NCBI GenBank assembly: GCA_013416795.1
Contig: RQSC01000028.1
Span: 407,421 to 471,420, forward strand
Source of the DNA: Prasinococcaceae sp. CCMP 1430
Taxonomy: Eukaryota > Prasinodermophyta > Palmophyllophyceae > Prasinococcales > Prasinococcaceae
Length of the DNA: 64,000 nt
Direction: 5' to 3'
Position numbers and translations under genes: made by a program. This document shows, piece after piece, positions 10,740-24,100 of the stretch (positions are counted from its first letter, which is position 1; each line of letters starts with the position of its first letter). The notes beneath the pieces were generated by a model. The model did not search any database. It was not told the DNA's origin and worked only from the letters and a program-made list of their open reading frames with translations.

Positions 10740-12620
10740 CTACTGCAAGTACAGGCCGTACACCATGCACACGCAGTAGGTCGTTTCGTTCTCGTAGTAG
10801 TCAGACGCGCAGTTGTCCGTGTTTGTGTCCTGTCGAGCACCCGCGCGGCCGCGCAAGCGAAGCAGACGCGAGGTGTCAGTACCGCTAGATACCCAAGGCC
10901 ACCCATGGTCTTGAGAACAAGACACCGCTGCTCTTGTGCTCGCGTGTCCAATCGCTCCGCCGCATCGCAGCACGGCCCCCACTCGACACCTGCACAGGGC
11001 CCAATCTGACACACGCAGGACCCTAGCACGTCCGTGCGACGCATCGCGAATGGCGCCTCCTTGGCATGCGGCAACGTACCCATAGACACCGCGACGCAAT
11101 GCGCATGGCCTGGCCGACCTTCTGACCAACGGTCACCTGCACGATTAGCTTGTAGCGGTCGTAGCCGAGGTCCTTCACCTTCTCCTTGACAACATCGCTC
11201 AGCTCCTTCGCCACCTGTTTCAGTGGCACACGGTACGCGTGTGCGGGTGGGTATTGCGCGGGCGTGGCAGCATTAGTTGTTTGGTGTGGTGTGGTGTGGT
11301 GTGGTGTGGTGTGGCGTGGTCAGTGAATCGGCGCGAGTAGGACACAACGAGCACCAGGCCAGGCAGCCATGGCGCTCCGGACACGCTCAAACCGCGCCCG
11401 TTCGACGAGTGTTGCCACCTATACCCACGCACTCGCGCGCCTGCTTGCTCCACCCAAGCTGCTCGTGCAAGGCAGAGCACAAGTCAACAGCAACGTTGTG
11501 TCTGCTCCTGGTCCCCTCCCAACAAGGCGTCAACGGCAATCCGTCCAGCACCACGCGAGTGCGCGTACGCACCTGTGCAGAACGAACTGGGTCATACACG
11601 AGCCCATCGAGCCGGCTCTTGACGAGTTCGGTCACGACCTTCTGCACGCGACCTTTCCGGAACTTCTTGTCCTGTTGCATGTAGAGCACCGAACGCACAC
11701 CGCACATGCAGAGGTAGATAACGGAGGTGGTGTGCGTTTGCGTTTGTGTGCGTTGGCGTGCGAGTTTGTGCATGTGCATGTGTACGCGCGGTGGTGAGGA
11801 GAGGGAGGGGGGTCAAGGGGTAATCCACGCGCAGCACGGGCGAGTGGTGAATGCAGCAGGAGCAGATTGACCACGGAGGGGCAAGCCAGACGCGGTCGTG
11901 CAGCCACACAGCAGAGCAGCACGCCAATCGAGCCAGGGTAGATCGCCGCGTGCGGCAATGGTGGCAGCACAACCACGCACGACAGCAAGGATAGGTAATG
12001 AGACGGTCAGCACGCATGAATTCATGCGCAGGTTTTCGCCCACGCTGCCACACGCGCCAGCACGGCACTCAAGCTTCGCCCCGCCACGGGCGAGTATGTG
12101 AGCGCAGAGGCCATCGCGCTAACTGCAGCTGGCGGGGCGCAGGCGCCCACACAGCAGCGCGGAAGGCGGCGGTCTCCGCACATGCTAGCGGGCGCTACGG
12201 CAGCCCACCAGCGCTCGTCAAAGGTCCAGCCCCTCCCTGTGTCCCTCCGCACCGGGTGCTCAGTGCAAAGGCGCGCTGGGAGCCGACAACAACAGCGGCG
12301 GCAGCGGCAACTGGGGAAGTCGGGTCGGACATGCCCGCGTTGGTGTGCACGTGTGCACTGACCAGGCACTGCGCGGCGGATGAGCCCCTGCCCGCATCCT
12401 TGAGTCCTTCCGATTCGCCCAACTTCCGGTACTGCCAGCCACTCCGACGCGAGGAAAGGCGCCTGGCAGGAGCGCAGCCAAGCACTCCCAGCGCGGTTTC
12501 GATCTCACGCGCGCGAGGGGAAGGGGACAGAGCAGCGTTGGGTCGCACCTGGCCGTATCCGTCGGGTCCTTGTATGTAGGTATTCTCGTACACTACCTCC
12601 CTCTCTGGCCCGTCCTCCAT
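10740..12620 (-). CDS. Tctex1-domain dynein light chain (DYNLT2B/TCTEX1D2-like)
   Basis: Four phase-0 exons: 12620-12549, 11671-11573, 11214-11080 and 10829-10740, about 131 residues. Exon 1 gives MEDGPEREVVYENTYIQGPD, with the ENTY motif of this subfamily. Exon 2 has KKFRKGRVQKVV, exon 3 GYDRYKLIVQVTVG and ASRCLW, and exon 4 DTNTDN followed by a hydrophobic end, all in Tctex1 order. Known function: light chain of cytoplasmic dynein-2 (intraflagellar transport) or axonemal dynein, forming dimers that bind the intermediate chain. Length matches the family (110-150). Introns are 877, 358 and 250 nt. The first two donors are CAG/GTGCG and the third is GTACGT. Confidence 0.9.
11283..11312. repeat. 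GGTGT pentanucleotide microsatellite
   Basis: About six tandem GGTGT units inside intron 2 of the Tctex1 gene, which reads the complementary ACACC strand, about 70 nt upstream of the exon 3 acceptor. Confidence 0.85.
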
Positions 12621-14538
12621 TGCGGCCTTGTGCGCCGCGCGCGCGCCTCCCCTCTCTCTCGCGCGCGCCTGTGCCACCCCCTCGGCGCGCACGCGTCGAG
12701 TTCCCCAAAGGGGCGCCGAGGTGCCCGGACCGCGGGCGCGGCGGGGGCGCGCCCGCGCGCATGTGAAATGAAATGCACAGTAGTGACTAGACGAATGTTG
12801 GGGTACGCCGGGAGCGAACCGTCGGCGGCGCAGCTTCCGTGATGCGGTGATGGGCATTCTGATGGGCTCGCTTGGAACGCGCGGAAAACACGCGCGGCGC
12901 TCTTCTTTCTTTCCTTTCCGGAATGCCCGTCGGACTGACTGAACGTGAGTTTGACCCCATTCATGATTGTGAGTGCCAAGACCGACCCACCGACCGACCG
13001 CTGGCTGGTCTCTCTGTCTCTCTGTCTGTCGATCGGGCCGACCGACCGACGAGGCACCGTAGCCTACTCGCCTGCCCGATCGATCGCCAGCCCCGGGCGG
13101 TCGGACGCGGCGGTGGGCGACACTCCAACAACATGCATGCAAGAACAACGACCATGAGGAGTACCATCACTAGCTTTTTTAGCTAGTCAGCGTGGGGGTG
13201 AGCGACACGGAGCGCGCCGGGCAGGAGCGCCAACCCGCCAGCCGGCCAGCCTGCGCCCGCGCGTGGCCAGCCAGTCTGGCTCGGTGACTTGCGCTTCCGC
13301 TTTGGGCGCGCGGGTGGACGCCAACCAAACAACCGACCGAGGACAATCGGCTGGCTGGTCTGGCTGGTGGCGCGTTACGCAGCAGGCGGCGGCGCGCGGG
13401 TCGGCCGGTGCACGCCACGCTTGCGTCTCTCTATCATTCCCTAGCTAGGGGGGGGGCGGGACCGATGCAGCAGCGTTAGCGCGCACTCGCCCGCGCCGCG
13501 ACCGCGCGTGCCACGGGCGGGCGCACCCCAGACCAGGCCGCGTGCGGACCGCTGCACAGACCGACGCCGCACGGGCACACGAGACACACAGGCAAGAGGT
13601 GGGAGAGACAGGGAGGGGGCGCACGCGCGCGCGTGTGTGTGTGTGGGGGGGGGCGGAGTTTAGAAGCCCTTAGACGAAAGGGACTCGGCGTGGAGGGTGT
13701 GTGGTGGTGAGGGTGAGGCCTGCGCAAGAGCAGGCACGTGGCGCGGCGCGCCACACGCCGCCGGTGGAACGCGCCCACCACTGCCCCCTTCTCGGAGCGA
13801 ACAGCCCACGCGGCCGCCCGACGGCAGCAGCGCGGTGGGCCAGCGCAGTACGGCGTGAGCGAAGTGAGGATAGAGAGCACGGAAGGGCCCGTGCTTGTGG
13901 GCGCCGCACCCTCTTCCTCATCGTCTCTCTTGCACGCGTCCGCGGGTGCCTTGCTCCGCCGGCGGCAAGGCAACCAGCGAGCGAGGGCAGAGGCCGGCAC
14001 CGACTATTGCCGCGGGGGACGCTACAAGCAGCGCACGCAAAAGCCAGCGCCGCTAGCCACGGTGGGCGACAGCCGTCGCGCAGTGGGCCGCAGGCGTGCG
14101 CGTCGTGCGCGTCGCGGGCTAGGGACGGCCGGGGTAGCAGAAGGCGGGCGACACACGAGAGTGGCGCGGGACGTCAAAGGTGAAAGACAGAGAGGAGCGC
14201 GCGGTGGACGAGGCTCTCACGCTCTCGTTGGTGGTGTGTGCACGCCACAGGAGTTGGAGGAGGCGCGTCGGCGCTGGAGCCGGGTAGGCGTGTGGCGCCA
14301 AGTGCTCCTGTGGGGTCGGGCGGGGACGCGCATAGTCCCCGCACGGCAAGGCCGGAGAGGTTGTGCAGACAGCGCGCACAGCTTGCTGGACTGTCTGCTG
14401 TAGTCAAGTCCCCCAGCAGCAAGTTGTCGCGGTGCCACCCTGCGCGTGCTAGAGCGCCAAGACTGCCCTTCAAACTCTGGGTCCAAATTCGCCGGCTGTG
14501 CTGCGCCGCTACACTCTGGAGCGCAGCGCGTCTGTACC
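12621..14538. other. Divergent intergenic region, Tctex1 / CCDC146
   Basis: 1.9 kb between two start codons of ciliary genes, so it may hold coordinated promoters. It contains GACC-type tetranucleotide repeats near 12983-13050, a hairpin ACTAGCT-T6-AGCTAGT style element around 13169-13187, and the palindrome CCCTAGCTAGGG near 13440. Open frames here show no recognisable motifs, and I support no gene. Confidence 0.55.
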
Positions 14539-17500
14539 ATGGGGGAGCAGTCAATGGATGTGGACCTTACAGATGTGACTTCCTCGGCTGCGCTTGTGGC
14601 GGTCAAGGCAGCGGCGGAGGATGGGAGGCTGTCGTCTGAGAGGGCGCTCTTTCTGACCGAGAAGTACACGGCCTTGCACGATGCACTCGTCGCGACGATG
14701 GCGCGTGACGAGCAGCTCGTCTCGAAGGTAGGTGTGACCACACGCCAGAATGCCACCAGTCCTCGCCATAGATTCGCCAGCAGGCAGTAGGGGCAGGGAT
14801 CGTGACCTCACTTGAAGCGCCCGACGCCTACACGACTTCCCGTGCACACATGTCTGGTTTTCGATCACGTGCGATTCGAATCGTTCGGACCTATCGTGGC
14901 AGCCAGCGGTGTTGCCGGTATTCCTCGCATCGCATGATGTGGCTGACACCAACCCCTCGACGCCTCTGTGCCCGCAACCGCGACGCGCTCGCGTGTGCGG
15001 GGCGGTGCTGGACGGCGCTGGCCGCGGTCGGGGCGACTTCGCCACAACCCCTGACCCATCAAACAACCCCAACTTGCCACCCGCTCGCCCACCCACCCTA
15101 CCGCACACAACCTTCTCCCACCCGACGCCACCTCACCTATGCAGGCCGAGGCGCTCAATAGCCAGGTCGCAAAATCGAGAGAAAAGATCGATGCGCAGGG
15201 CGCGCTGCTGCCCACACCGTCGCCGTCGCAAACCCCAGCGGGCGCGGGCGACCACAGCACGGTTGAGACGCTTCGCGAGGACGCTGAACAGGCCGAGGCT
15301 GAGGTTACGCTGTGCCGTGAGCGCGAGCAAATGCTTAAAGTGGAGGTGGCCGAGCTGGAGCGACAGCGTGAGGAGTACAGGAGCAGCCTTGAGGAGGCCG
15401 AGCGCGAGCACGCTGCTGCGCTCGCTCCGCAAATTCGGGCGCTGCGTGACGAGATAGACGAGGTGTCCAAGGAAAGCACGGCGAGTGCCGAAAGGGAGCA
15501 GGCGCTGCGTGTTGAACTCAACGAGATCCTCGGTCGGACTGAGGCAGTGCTTGGCGATGAGCGCGCACGGCAGGCTGAGCTGTCGCGCCTGAAGGACACG
15601 CTTGCCAAGTCGTGCGCTCTCTCTGACAAGCTCCGCAAGCAGGTGGACGTTGTGTCTAATGCGGTGAAGGGCCTCGTGCAACACGAATCGCGCCTGGCTG
15701 ACAAAGCGGCCTCTACAGACCGTGAGGCCTCCTCGCTAGACGCCAGCGCTCGCGAGCTTTCAGAGGAGCACGCGCGCGCCGCCGCCACGCTGGAACACGC
15801 AAGGGCTGCAATCGCGAAGAAGGAGCGCACTGCGGACGAGATCCGAAAAGACCTGGAGATCGCCGGTCTCGAAGCTGACCAACATCTGAGCGACCAGGTA
15901 GCAATAAACATGAAGCTCAAGGCAGTAGGGCAAGAGCTCAAGCGCGAACGCACAGCGCTGGCGCGCAGCCTAAAGGAGAAGGAGCAGGCGTTGAAGAAAT
16001 ACAAGAAGGAGGACGTGGCGTTGTCCAACGCCCGTGGCTCCGCTCCGGCGCTGCAAACCACGCGTGATCAGACGAAACAAGTGCTGGGGCTCATCGAGTC
16101 GCAGTGCAAGCGCCACGCGCTCGCACTCGACGAGCTCAAGCGCGAGATCGACGTGCATATGAATAACTACCTGAAGGAGGAGGCTGTTGGCAAGGAGAAA
16201 TCGGTGCTCTTCCAGCAGAGCTATGCGGAGGTCGCAGCGCTCGAGCGCGAAGTGCTTGCATTGAGAAAGGAGGAGGTGGCGAGGCTGGGGCTGATCACCG
16301 AGGCGTCGAGCCAGCGCGAGCGCATGAGCAGGGACGCGGCCACGAAGGTGAACAAAGTTCGTGAGACCAAGGAGTACATCAAGGTTAAGGATCTCGTCAT
16401 ACTAGATCTCAAGAAGAAGAGGAAGGAGACACACACAAAGGTACACAGCAAAGCCGCGCCCGAGCTTTGCTTGCCGTGCGCGGCACATGGGAGCCGGATC
16501 GCATGACCGCGAGGCCCTCTCTGTGTCACGCGATGCCTCCTCCTCTCTTCTCGCCCTCACACCCAGCGCTTCCCTCTATTGCCTTCGTTGTGCATCACTC
16601 GAGGGCTTACATCGTTCGCGTCTGCTGCTCATACGCCCCGTCCTCACCCCGCCACATACCCTATTCCACCACACACGCACCATCCCACCCGCTGGTCGTC
16701 GCCACATTTGGTTTTGCGTCCCCACTCCGCTACTGTACCTTTATACAGCTCAAAGACTGTACGCAGCTGTATGAGCTCGTGCGCAATCAGCGCAACAAGT
16801 TTGTAGCGTTGATTCAGGCGTCCAGTCAGTCCATCGCCGAGATGAAGGAAAAGCTGAAGATTCTGAGCAATGAGACTGAGATCCTGCGAGTGGAAGCTGT
16901 TTCGAAAGACAGGCTGCTGAGCAAAGCGCGGCTTGACCATTCTGCCGCCGACAGTGAGCGCGACCATCTGCGTGCGAATCTCAATCGCTGCGCACTCCAG
17001 TTTCGCGAACGCCAGGCTAGCGTCGACGAGCAGATTGCAGAAGTTGACAAGCTCAACGCCATCATAAACATGGCGGAGAAGGACATGCTCCATCGCAAGA
17101 AGCAGTACGAGACTGGCGTGGAGACCCGGAACCAAACAGGAATCACACTGATTGATCGCAACGATGAGCTATGTATTTTGTACGAGAAGAGGACCATGCA
17201 AGAGGAGGTCCTCAGACAAGGTGAACTCGAGCTGCAGCGGCGTGACGACGAGATCCGCATGCTCAAGCTAGAAATCCGCGAGGTAAGCCGGAGCACCGAC
17301 GCCGCGCGCAAAGTCGTGCACCACATTCCCAAGTACGACGAAAGCGCCGTGTCCTTGCAGCAGCAACTACTCGAGGCTCGTCGTAAGGCACAAGAGCTTA
17401 GCGACGCGCTTGAGAGCCCTGAGAACAGGGACCGTTGGCGGCGGCTCGAAGGTAAGGTCCCCGACGAGGAGGAGCTCAGCGTGAAGATCGGGTATCTGGA

Positions 17501-18068
17501 AGAGCGATATAACGACAAGAGAGAGCAGCTGCTCGAGAAGGAGCTCATCCTCGAGGAGGTGAGCGCGCTCAGTGAACGCCTGCAGCAACAAGCGGCGGAG
17601 GGCCGCGCGGACACACTCGAGCTGGCCAAGCGTGTGAATGGCTACCAGGCCAAGATCCGTGCCATCACGCGGCGCATGATGGCCACAGTTTCGGAACTGA
17701 GCATGTATAAGGCGAGCTCCATGAAGCTCCAACAGGAGAGGGACGAGCTGGTTGAGCGGATTACAGAGGCAGCGGCACGCATGGACGCAGGGCTTGCGCC
17801 CACAGAGGACGCAGAGCGCGACTGGTACAGACTGGAGCGCGAGCGCTTAGAGCTCGAGGAGGTACCAACGGCCGCGCGCGACACACATCAGACTGATGAC
17901 AAATCAACGGGGATCCGCACTACGGCGGAACCGAGACCGAATGCGTATGTTCCCAGTGATCTAGGAATACCGAGGCCGTACGGCGGCATGGCGCCCTTTA
18001 AGCCATCGGAGGCCGGTTCGACCATGCGCTTCATCAGGAGACCAGCGCCCAAGGAGCTGCTGATCTGA
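14539..18068 (+). CDS. CCDC146 / MBO2 coiled-coil flagellar protein
   Basis: Three phase-0 exons: 14539-14727, 15145-16440 and 16749-18068, about 934 residues, close to human CCDC146 (955). It is almost entirely coiled coil. Strong family signatures lie in exon 3: YELVRNQRNKFVALIQASSQ at its start, then EEELSVKIGYLEERYNDKRE, LEKELILEEVSALSERL, ITRRMMATVSELSMYKAS, and a C-terminal PYGGMAPFKP...MRFIRRPAPKE. CCDC146 is a centriole- and axoneme-associated protein, and its Chlamydomonas relative MBO2 is needed for the normal forward flagellar waveform. The start is the AUG just before a short acidic exon 1. The dienelactone hydrolase gene follows in tandem 148 bp downstream. Confidence 0.9.
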
Positions 18069-18216
18069 AGGTTTGTGCCTTTCAGAGCCTTTCATCCTTG
18101 CGACTTGTAGTCTAATCCATTTCTTTTGACATGCAGCGCCCGCCGCATGCGGCACAGACGGTAGCTGCCCGGACGGGGCGCCACAACACGCGAGCGGGGA
18201 CGGCGCGCACAGGAGG

Positions 18217-19315
18217 ATGGCAAACGCTGCCGCGGCGCGCAGCGGGACAGCTGCAAGCAGCATGCGGTGGGCGGCACTTGAGGCCGCAGTGGCGCGGCGC
18301 GCAGCAGTGCTGCCGTCCACGTCGCATCTGAAGCACACACTAGTGCCGTACTCAGACGGCGGTGTGATGCTGTGCGGCGTAGGTACGCTTGCAGAGCACG
18401 CCCTGGCGCCGTCAGCGCTCGCGCCGCGCAGCGAGCACGGAGGGGAATATCGTTCATGCGAGAGTGTGAATCTCTGCTCCGCCACGCCGGAGGGCGCAGA
18501 GCTGACGCGCCGCCTTCACGTGTTCGCTTCGCGGTTCTGAACGTCACACGCACGAAATGCACGCAGCGGTTGCGTTGTCGCCGCCTGGCTCGCAGGACCG
18601 CTCCGTGGCGCGTCGCGGCGTGCTGGTAGTCCATACAGCTGCGGGAATCGGCGACGATTTCATACTCGCCCAGGCCGAGCGGGTGGCTCTGGCGTGCGGG
18701 AGCGAGACCGTTGCGTTCGTCGTTGACATGTACGGCGCGGAGGAGGGCTTCGTCACCCCGCCACGCTCCACGCAGCTCATGGCAGCACTGCGTGCGGACA
18801 GGAACGCACAGGCGCGGCGTTGCGCTGCTGCTGCCGACGCGCTCGACAGTCTCGCTTTCGGGCCGGAGGTGCAGCCGGGCCTGCACGATACGCCGGCTGG
18901 GCCGCTCGCTGCGGTGGGATATTGCTACGGGGGCCAGTGCGTGCTGGATCTGGCGCGGTCAAACCTGCTCGCAGACAGGCTGCGGTGCGCCGTGTCAATG
19001 CATGGCATCCTCGACGCGCCCGCGGATATCAAGGTCACTCCAATGGGCACCACGCGCGTAGTGTGCTGCCACGGCGCCTGCGATCCGTTCGTCCCGCGCG
19101 AGGGCGTGGCTGCGTTCGAGGGAGACATGATAGCCAGGGGTGCGGACTGGACGCTGCACGCGTACGGAGAGGCCATGCACGCGTTCACGCGGCCTGACAA
19201 GACAGAAGAGGAGCACGTTGCAGCAGGCTTTCAATATTCGCCTCGACGAGACGCTGAGAGCTTCGCTGCGCTGCTCGCCACCATCGAGGCGACGTGCACG
19301 GCAGCGGTTGCGTAA
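18217..19315 (+). CDS. Dienelactone hydrolase family protein (alpha/beta hydrolase)
   Basis: Two exons, 18217-18382 and 18567-19315 (phase 1 junction), about 304 residues. The family core is GVLVVHTAAG after the first strand, the nucleophile elbow GYCYGGQ with Cys in place of Ser (typical of DLH), the acid GACDPFVP, and the His in EAMHAFTRP. These make a Cys-Asp-His triad. The enzyme would hydrolyse a small ester or lactone in the cytosol; eukaryotic members have varied substrates, so none is assigned. An N-terminal Ala-rich stretch of about 40 residues precedes YSDGGVMLCG. Its 3' end converges with the DnaJ gene, leaving 46 bp. Confidence 0.85.
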
Positions 19316-19361
19316 ATTTTTCCTAAATAGGTATACATATAGCAAGCCCTACGACAGGTTT

Positions 19362-20170
19362 TCAGGGGTAGCCAAGAGGGCCGACGCCGCTCCTGCCACC
19401 CGCATTGGTGTGAGCGTCTCTGAGGTAGTTTCCTTCGGAGCCTGGACTGTCGACCATTTCGCTCTCCTCGGTTGTGACCGTGCCATCTGCGTGGTGCACA
19501 GTCGTGATCGTCCTCCTGACACGCTGGCCATTCTGGATGACGGTGGCCGAGCTGGTGGAGCGCGAGGTGTTTCCACCACCGCCAAGCGATGACGACGAGA
19601 AGGTCATCGATGACGACGAGCTCGTGCCGCTCCATCCTCCCATCATCTGCTGGAGCAAGCCACCTGCGCTCAGCCCCTGCTGCGTGCTGCTGCTGCCCAT
19701 GCCGCCGAAGAAGGGGTCCTCGAAAGGGACACCGCGCCCACCCCCACCGCTTGCCGCACGACGAAGCGCACCTGCGCCTCCGAAGACGTGTGCGAATGGG
19801 TCCGTGCCCCCGAAAAAGTGGGAAAAGAGCTCGAAAGGGTCGACAAAGTGGCGGCCAGCGTCAAAGCCTCTGTAAGCGCCACCATACCTGCCGTCTGCGC
19901 CTCCATACGCGCGCCCGCCGGGCGGGCCGCCCGCCTGCACACCCTCCATGCCATAGGCATCGTAAAGCGCGCGGCTGTCAGCGTCCGCGAGCACCTCGTA
20001 CGCGCGCGCCACGGCCTTAAACATCTCCTCTGCGCCCGGTTCCCTGTTCTTGTCTGGATGGTAGCGCACTGCCAGCCTGCGGTACGCTAGCGGATGGTCT
20101 GTGTGTCGGCATCGCGCCGGACGCCAAGCACCGCGTACAGGCAGCCTGCAGGATCAGCCTGTGCCGCCAT
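19362..20170 (-). CDS. DnaJ (DNAJB6/B2-like) co-chaperone with apparent 1-nt frameshift in the J-domain
   Basis: The start AUG at 20170 has good context (GCCATGG) and opens with [18 protein letters not shown]-domain helix I and the start of helix II. The frame then hits TAG at 20089-20087. Reading continues one frame over as [18 protein letters not shown] with the HPD motif, then [14 protein letters not shown], a Gly/Phe-rich linker (FFGGTDPF), a Ser-rich block and a C-terminal segment with [13 protein letters not shown] as in DNAJB6/B2. One extra base near 20088-20090 would restore a single frame of about 269 residues. No splice site sits there. Either the assembly has lost a base or this copy is recently broken. 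Function of the family: stimulates Hsp70 ATPase and suppresses aggregation. Confidence 0.8.
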
Positions 20171-21182
20171 GGCGAATGCGCTGGCACGCACGGTGTTTGT
20201 AGGTGAGCGCGCGCGCCCAGCACACGCTACGAGATGGCAGCACCCGCGACGAGGGTGGATGCAGTGGAGGCCGCCGCGGCGCGCGTGCAGTACGCGCTAT
20301 GCACGCGCTCGGTGTGGCATCGATGCCCCAACACCAACTTTCGAGTTCTCATAGTCCGACAGTTCCTCCGGTGAGTGAGAGGAGATATCATGGATGGAAT
20401 CCGAATCCTGGTCAAAGTGAGACAGAAAAAACGCGCGAGCAAGCGAAGCGCTTACTATCCCGTTGGCTTGATCGCTTGCAAACGCCAGTGCTTGCTCGGG
20501 CGCGAACGGTCGCGACAACCCTACAAACGGCAACTCCGATCTCAAATTTTAGTGTTCACCATGCGCACGCGCACAACACCATGCATGTTGATTGCGGCGC
20601 GTCTCGCCGGCGGCCATGATCAGGTGGTGCATGGTGGACCAGAGCGTTCCCGGTCTTTCGCGAATGCCTTTGACGTTTGAAATGCTTCGTGAGCGGCCGG
20701 CACCGAGCAGGACCGAAGGCGAAGACCATCATGTCATGTGCGTGCAGAAGAGGCGAGGGGGTGTTAGCAGCGCCGGCGGGGCGTGCGGCGGCCAAAGTGC
20801 GCACCAGCGCATTAGGGCCCCGGCCGTCTGAGGAGCCACTCCTCCGCGCGGGGTCGGTGCCACATCTCGAGCGGGCAGCCGCTCGCCACTGGCACTGCTC
20901 GAGGGCGAGCGGCACGACTGGTATCTTGGCCAAGGAGCTATCCGGCAGGGCCGGAAGTCGGCCGGACGAAGGGGCTGTGTGAGTAGAGACTACGGTGCTG
21001 GTCACAATTGCCGGAGCAGTGACGGCACAACACCCACGGGGTTCGCCGCTGTCCTGCGCTACGACAGTGGCTACATAACGGACGGTGGCACTGACACGCG
21101 CGGCGCCTACTAGGAACGCAAGGCGACGCGCGCGTGCTTCTGGCGCTGCGCCTTTGGTGCGCGTGTTGGTGTGTGGCCGGCG
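20171..21182. other. Divergent intergenic region, DnaJ / myosin
   Basis: About 1 kb, with short non-conserved open frames only. No RNA gene or repeat was recognised. It is the likely promoter region for both flanking genes. Confidence 0.5.
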
Positions 21183-24100
21183 ATGGGCGGATCCAGAAAA
21201 CGCAAGAAAGGCAAGTCGAAAAAGGGCCAAACGGCGAGCCGTGGCCGTGAAGGAGTAGCTGAAGGCGATGCCGGCGACGCCGCCGTGGCCGCGTGTCTTC
21301 GCGATGAGGTCACGCCCGCAATCAGTGCATCCTCCGCGTGCGGTTCGGAGCATGTGGCAACGTCGCCAGCCCCTTCAGCCAGCAAATCGCGCCCTCATGA
21401 AACAGAGCAATCCGACGCAGTTGGCAGCGCAGATTGCCGCCTCTCTCCGGGACGACCGGGCGCTGCTCACACCGTGACTGGTGCTCGGGCAGCTGGCGAA
21501 AGGGGTTCGCAGGACATGATTCTTGCTGGCGTCCAAGCTCTTGGCCAGCAGCAAGACTTCGCACAGGCCGCCGCATCGCCCGCTCGCACGACCCTCGCAA
21601 CCGACGTTGATGATTCTTTGGGCGGTGTACAACTTGAACAAGCAGAGGCGTGCTGCCCTGCGGCCCCCGAGACGTATGCATTGCCGCCCCAGGGACATTC
21701 CGAGTCGGCACTGCCTCAACGGGGTGCGATGAAACCTGAGCGTGCTGTGACTGCTGGCGCGCTGGTGTGGCTCAGGCGGCCCGTGGGTGCGGAGGGTCCG
21801 TGGGTGGCCGCGCAGGTGCTTGCGACTGGCGAGAACGGCGCCATTGTGGCCAGCATCGTTGAGGAGGATGGCGGGGATGGCACCGCGGAGGAGGTTTACA
21901 GCGATGGATGGGAGCTGCGCGAGCCCCTCTTCTCCAAACGCAATGCGGACAGAAACAGCGCCGGGTGTGAGGACTGCTGCGAGCTGCACTACCTCAACGA
22001 GCCCTCGATCTTGGAAAACCTACAGTCACGCGCAGCCGCCGGTCAGATCTACACGCGAGCCGGCGAGATTCTCATAGCGATTAACCCGTATCGTGAACTC
22101 GACATCTACGATGCTGAGACGGTGCTGACGTACATGGATTCGGAGGACTGCGCTACCCAGCTGAGGCAGACCGCGGCTCTGCCGCCGCACGTGTTTCAGA
22201 CCGCGATGGCCGCCTATCGCGCCATGGCACGCGACGAGCGTGCCCAGTGCATACTCGTCTCTGGCGAGTCTGGTGCAGGGAAGACTGAGACTACAAAAAA
22301 GGTCATGATCTTTTTGTCCAGCGTCGCCGCGGGAGCGAGTTTGCACCGCGGGCAAGACGCGGCCGTGGGCGACGTCTGCGCTCGGATACTGGCCACCAAC
22401 CCCGTCTTGGAAGCGTTTGGCAACGCCAAGACTGTACGCAATGACAACTCAAGCCGCTTTGGCAAGTACATCGAGCTGCGCTTCAATCGCTCGGGCTACC
22501 TCACAGGTGGCTACATTCGCACGTACTTGTTGGAGCGCTCTCGCGTAGTACGGATCAACTCACCGGAGCGCACATACCACATTTTTTACCAGCTGTGCGC
22601 AGCGGGCGTGTGCAGCCCCGCCCAGTCGGCCGCGGGAGGGTTCGACATGTTGCGTCAGTCTGAATGCACAGAGCTCAGAGACGTTGATGACGCGCGCGAG
22701 TTTGCAGCGACCCGCGAGGCAATGGAAACACTCGGCATTGACGAGCAAAGCGCGGCCGAGGCTTTCGGCATCCTGGCGGCTATCCTGCACCTCGGCAACG
22801 TGTCCTTCTCGCGCCACGTGGACGCAGCCGAAGAAAGTGCTCTCGACGTTGACGATGGTGCGTTGGCACTCGGTACAGGGTAGTGCGTCTAACGGCTGAC
22901 AATCGCGTGCATTGATTGATCGGTGAAGGCAGCCCTGCCGTGCGTAGAGGCTTTTGCTGACCTGGCACACACGCGCACCTGGACCATTCCGCGCCCGCTC
23001 ACCGACGGACGCCACCGCGCACGAACACACTTTCACCGGGCATTTCGAACGGACGGGGAAACTGCGGATGACTGCCAATGTCCCGGTCTCTGCGCATTGG
23101 TACTCTTACACGCGCGCTGTGTGTACGTGACGTGACGTCAATTGTCGCCACACAGTCGCGCAGGCAGCCCTGCGCGCAGCGGCGTCGCACCTCGGGTGCG
23201 ACCAGAGCGCGCTCAGAGCTGCACTGTCGACCCGAACCATCTACGCTGCTGGGGAGTCCTTTGTGAAGGAGCTCAATCCAGATGATGCCCGCTCAAGCAG
23301 GGAGGCACTGTGCAAGGTGCTCTACAGCAAGCTCTTTGGCTGGATCGTGTTACAGCTCAATCATGCGCTTCGTCGCGACGTCGCACCCGAGGCCGGCGCC
23401 GGCAGCGCGGCGTCCCTCGACAGTCTCGCTGCCGCAGAGCACGACCGGACATCGATCGGTATTCTCGACATCTACGGCTTCGAATGGTTTGACACATGCA
23501 ACTCGTTCGAGCAGCTGTGTATCAATTGGGCGAACGAGCGCCTGCAGCAATTTTTCAACGCATTCGTCTTCAAAACCCAGCAGGCCGAGTACGAGGCGGA
23601 AGGGATTGAGTGGAGCTTCGTGACTTTCCGTGACAATGACGACGTCCTCGACGCGATAGAGCAGAACATGGTGCCATTGCTAGACGACCAATGCCGCATG
23701 CCCTCCGGGTCTGACAGCGGCTATGTCGCGTCTCTTCGGGCCGCCCTGCTGCCTGCCAATCGATTTCGCGAGTCGCGCCGAGACCCGGACAGCACATTCA
23801 CGGTCGTGCACTTCGCCGGAGCTGTCGAGTACACTGCGAAGGGATTTTGCGAGAAGAACAAAGAGGTGACGTGATGTGCGCGGCGTCCGGCTTGCGTCGC
23901 ACGCATTGGTTGTCCGGGCTGCCTGGATTGCGTGTGCTCACGGCGATGGCATTTACACCCCTCATGCCTACTGACGCCATGCGCGTGCGATGTCTCTGGT
24001 CGCACGCGCGCGCGCGCGCGCGCTCTCTCGCCCGCGCAGTTCGTCGTCCCCGAGCACGCCAAGCTCATGCAAGAGTCATCGACCAAGCTGCTCACGCTTT

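Noticed and set aside
13000-13100. GACC/GATC simple repeats as a regulatory array
   Set aside because: The same tetranucleotide repeats recur at 45200 and elsewhere, so they look like ordinary microsatellites.
17862-17900. Possible 40-nt intron near the CCDC146 C-terminus
   Set aside because: Too short compared with all other introns here and not needed to keep the frame.
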